From an uncultured Rickettsiales bacterium (GTDB lineage Bacteria > Pseudomonadota > Alphaproteobacteria > Micavibrionales > GCA-2720935), in NCBI GenBank assembly GCA_950054255.1, contig CATLOR010000001.1, positions 519,589 to 583,588 on the forward strand: a DNA stretch of 64,000 nt. Reading direction: 5' to 3'. Made by a program: the position numbers and the translations under genes. A model generated the notes under the pieces. That model saw only the letters and a program-made list of their open reading frames with translations, was not told where the DNA came from and did not search any database. Below, one piece after another: positions 62,643 through 64,000 of this stretch; positions within the stretch are counted from its first letter, which is position 1; each line of letters opens with the position of its first letter.

Positions 62643-64000
62643 TTATATGACAATATTCACACGATCAGCACTGATGATGCTCTCGGCAGAGAGAAGGATC
62701 GCACTGTCGCTATTGTCTGGGTTGTTTGTGTATGTTTCTGTTCCACGTAAGAAAGGATCGAAATCAGCATTTTCATTACGTGCAGGTGTTCCGAAATTGT
62801 TGTGACCAAATTCTTGATCTTGGCGCAGGTCGAATTCGAGATCGCCTTGATCCATGTCAAAACCGGCATCTTCTAATACAGCTTCAAGGTTACGAGAATC
62901 TTGCTTTAAGATATCAAGTGTTTCTTGTTTGTCTGCAATGATAAGCGCTTTTACATGGCCTTCTTTAGAAAAGTCGAATTCGATTTCAACTTTACCAAGC
63001 GATGCAGGGTCTAATTGTAGACGAATAGTTTCCAGCTGACCGTTTGCCCCTTTCTCGAGCATCATAGCAACCTGATTGTGGGCTTTGGCTGCATGATGAG
63101 CATTCGCATTATTCAAGATATGTTGGGCAAAACCAGATCTCTCACGGCGAGCTTCCTTAACTACGGCGTTGGGATCAAAATTGTTGTTGATTTGTTGATC
63201 AACAAAAAGATCTTGGTCAGCTGTTTGGTCATGTCCAGATTGCGCATCGCCGCCGAAGAAATCTTGGCTAGGCATTAAAGGCGCATCTGGTGATGTTGTT
63301 GGTACTGGCACTGAAGCAGCAGCTGTTTGTGCTGTTTGTGCTGTTTGTGTTGTTTGAGCAGCATTAGCAACATGTGCTAATGAATATGCATGAGAAGACG
63401 TGCTTAGCGTTAGAAACTTTTTATGCGAGTTTGCACCAAGCGCTGTATTTTCTGCATTCAATAAAGCGTGATCTCCAGATAAAGGTGTATTATTAAGTTC
63501 TAGACCATATGTTTCGTTGCTTTGAGCAATAACAACATTAGGGTTTGGAGCAACAGCTTGTGATAACGTGTGTGCTGCGTTTGCTTTTTTCACGATCAAG
63601 AGAGGAAGCTCTTTTTCGGAAACTGTTTTTTGGAAAGAGAGATTGTCAGAGCTGCTCAGCACGTCGGATAAAGGCGCTAGGTAAACCTTGCCTTCTTCTA
63701 AAAGCGGCGCCTCGGCTGAACCGTCAGCTTGCGTAAACAAGACAACGGTATCAAGCCCCAAAGCATTTTTCCCTTTCAGGGAGTCCAGACCTAAGACTTG
63801 CTTTGATTGTGCTTTTATATCAGCGCTTCCGACAATCTCTGGTTGAGTTAAAGAACCAGATGTTTGTTGTTGAATGGCTACTTGTACGCCTTGATCTAAA
63901 AGAGCAGGATCAAGCGTATTTAGAATATGGGCAATTTTATCGAGTGACGTGATTGGAACAACGGCAATTATTGCCTCATTGTTTTCAGACGGGTTTAGAG
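62643..64000 (-). CDS. fliK: Flagellar hook-length control protein FliK, partial (N-terminus beyond window)
   Basis: FliK is the secreted ruler that sets hook length and switches export specificity. The frame is open to the right edge, about 452 residues, with no start inside the window that fits. The N-terminal part is low-complexity and rich in A, Q, N, T and S. The C-terminal Flg_hook domain shows LETIRLQLDPASLGKVEIEFDFSKEGHVKALIIADKQETLDILKQDSRNLEAVLEDAGF, a clear family signature. It is followed by flgD and flgE in the usual order. Confidence 0.88.
   Translation of the reverse strand, partial: LNPSENNEAIIAVVPITSLDKIAHILNTLDPALLDQGVQVAIQQQTSGSLTQPEIVGSADIKAQSKQVLGLDSLKGKNALGLDTVVLFTQADGSAEAPLLEEGKVYLAPLSDVLSSSDNLSFQKTVSEKELPLLIVKKANAAHTLSQAVAPNPNVVIAQSNETYGLELNNTPLSGDHALLNAENTALGANSHKKFLTLSTSSHAYSLAHVANAAQTTQTAQTAQTAAASVPVPTTSPDAPLMPSQDFFGGDAQSGHDQTADQDLFVDQQINNNFDPNAVVKEARRERSGFAQHILNNANAHHAAKAHNQVAMMLEKGANGQLETIRLQLDPASLGKVEIEFDFSKEGHVKALIIADKQETLDILKQDSRNLEAVLEDAGFDMDQGDLEFDLRQDQEFGHNNFGTPARNENADFDPFLRGTETYTNNPDNSDSAILLSAESIISADRVNIVI
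63322..63357 (-). repeat. 9-bp tandem repeat inside fliK
   Basis: Three exact copies and one degenerate copy of GCTGTTTGT (plus strand) encode a T-A-Q repeat in the disordered part of FliK. The unit is a multiple of three, so copy-number change would alter protein length without a frameshift. Confidence 0.8.

Overview
The window is a chromosomal segment of an AT-rich, motile alphaproteobacterium. The assignment rests on gene content: the CtrA/ChpT cell-cycle pair, FlbD, FlbT and FlaF flagellar regulators, the alphaproteobacterial order ctaC-ctaD-ctaB-ctaG-ctaE-DUF983-surf1 followed by thrC and an M16 peptidase, and a complete aa3-type oxidase. I cannot name the genus. No prophage, insertion sequence or CRISPR array is visible, and genes are tightly packed with many 1-8 nt overlaps.

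Region 1 (1-14150, minus strand) is a division and cell-wall (dcw) operon read mraZ-rsmH-ftsL-ftsI-murE-murF-mraY-ftsW-murG-murC-murB-ftsQ-ftsA, with ftsA cut by the left edge. murD is absent between mraY and ftsW, ddl is absent between murB and ftsQ, and the murF product has lost several signature residues. The mraZ leader carries a long imperfect inverted repeat.

Region 2 (14151-16480) holds two unrecognised helical proteins, the RNase P RNA gene and an AmpD-like amidase. Region 3 (16590-26090, plus) is the cytochrome c oxidase operon with its assembly factors, including a 39-residue GTG-started membrane protein. It runs on into thrC, an M16 peptidase and a GNAT acetyltransferase. Region 4 (26060-31650) is housekeeping: yqgE, purB, an AI-2E family permease, radC, map, a CinA-like protein and tRNA-Leu(UAA).

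Region 5 (31866-38182, plus) joins chpT to a chemotaxis operon cheA-cheW-cheY-cheB-cheR. Region 6 (38179-52640) holds fliI-fliJ, ctrA with CtrA-type boxes upstream, a FliK-like protein, flhG, flhF, flhA and the class II-like set fliF-fliG-fliH-fliN-flbD. Region 7 (52641-64000) holds a FlaG-like gene, two separate flagellin-FlbT modules (one with FlaF), and between them a hybrid histidine kinase behind a textbook sigma-54 promoter, facing a response regulator with an unrecognised N-terminal domain. The hook genes fliK(partial)-flgD-flgE follow.

Functionally, CtrA and ChpT would set the timing, FlbD with sigma-54 would drive late flagellar genes, and FlbT/FlaF would tune flagellin output. The most unusual features are the duplicated flagellin-FlbT modules around a two-component pair, and the divergent MurF. 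All assignments come from reading motifs and gene order; no database search was run.
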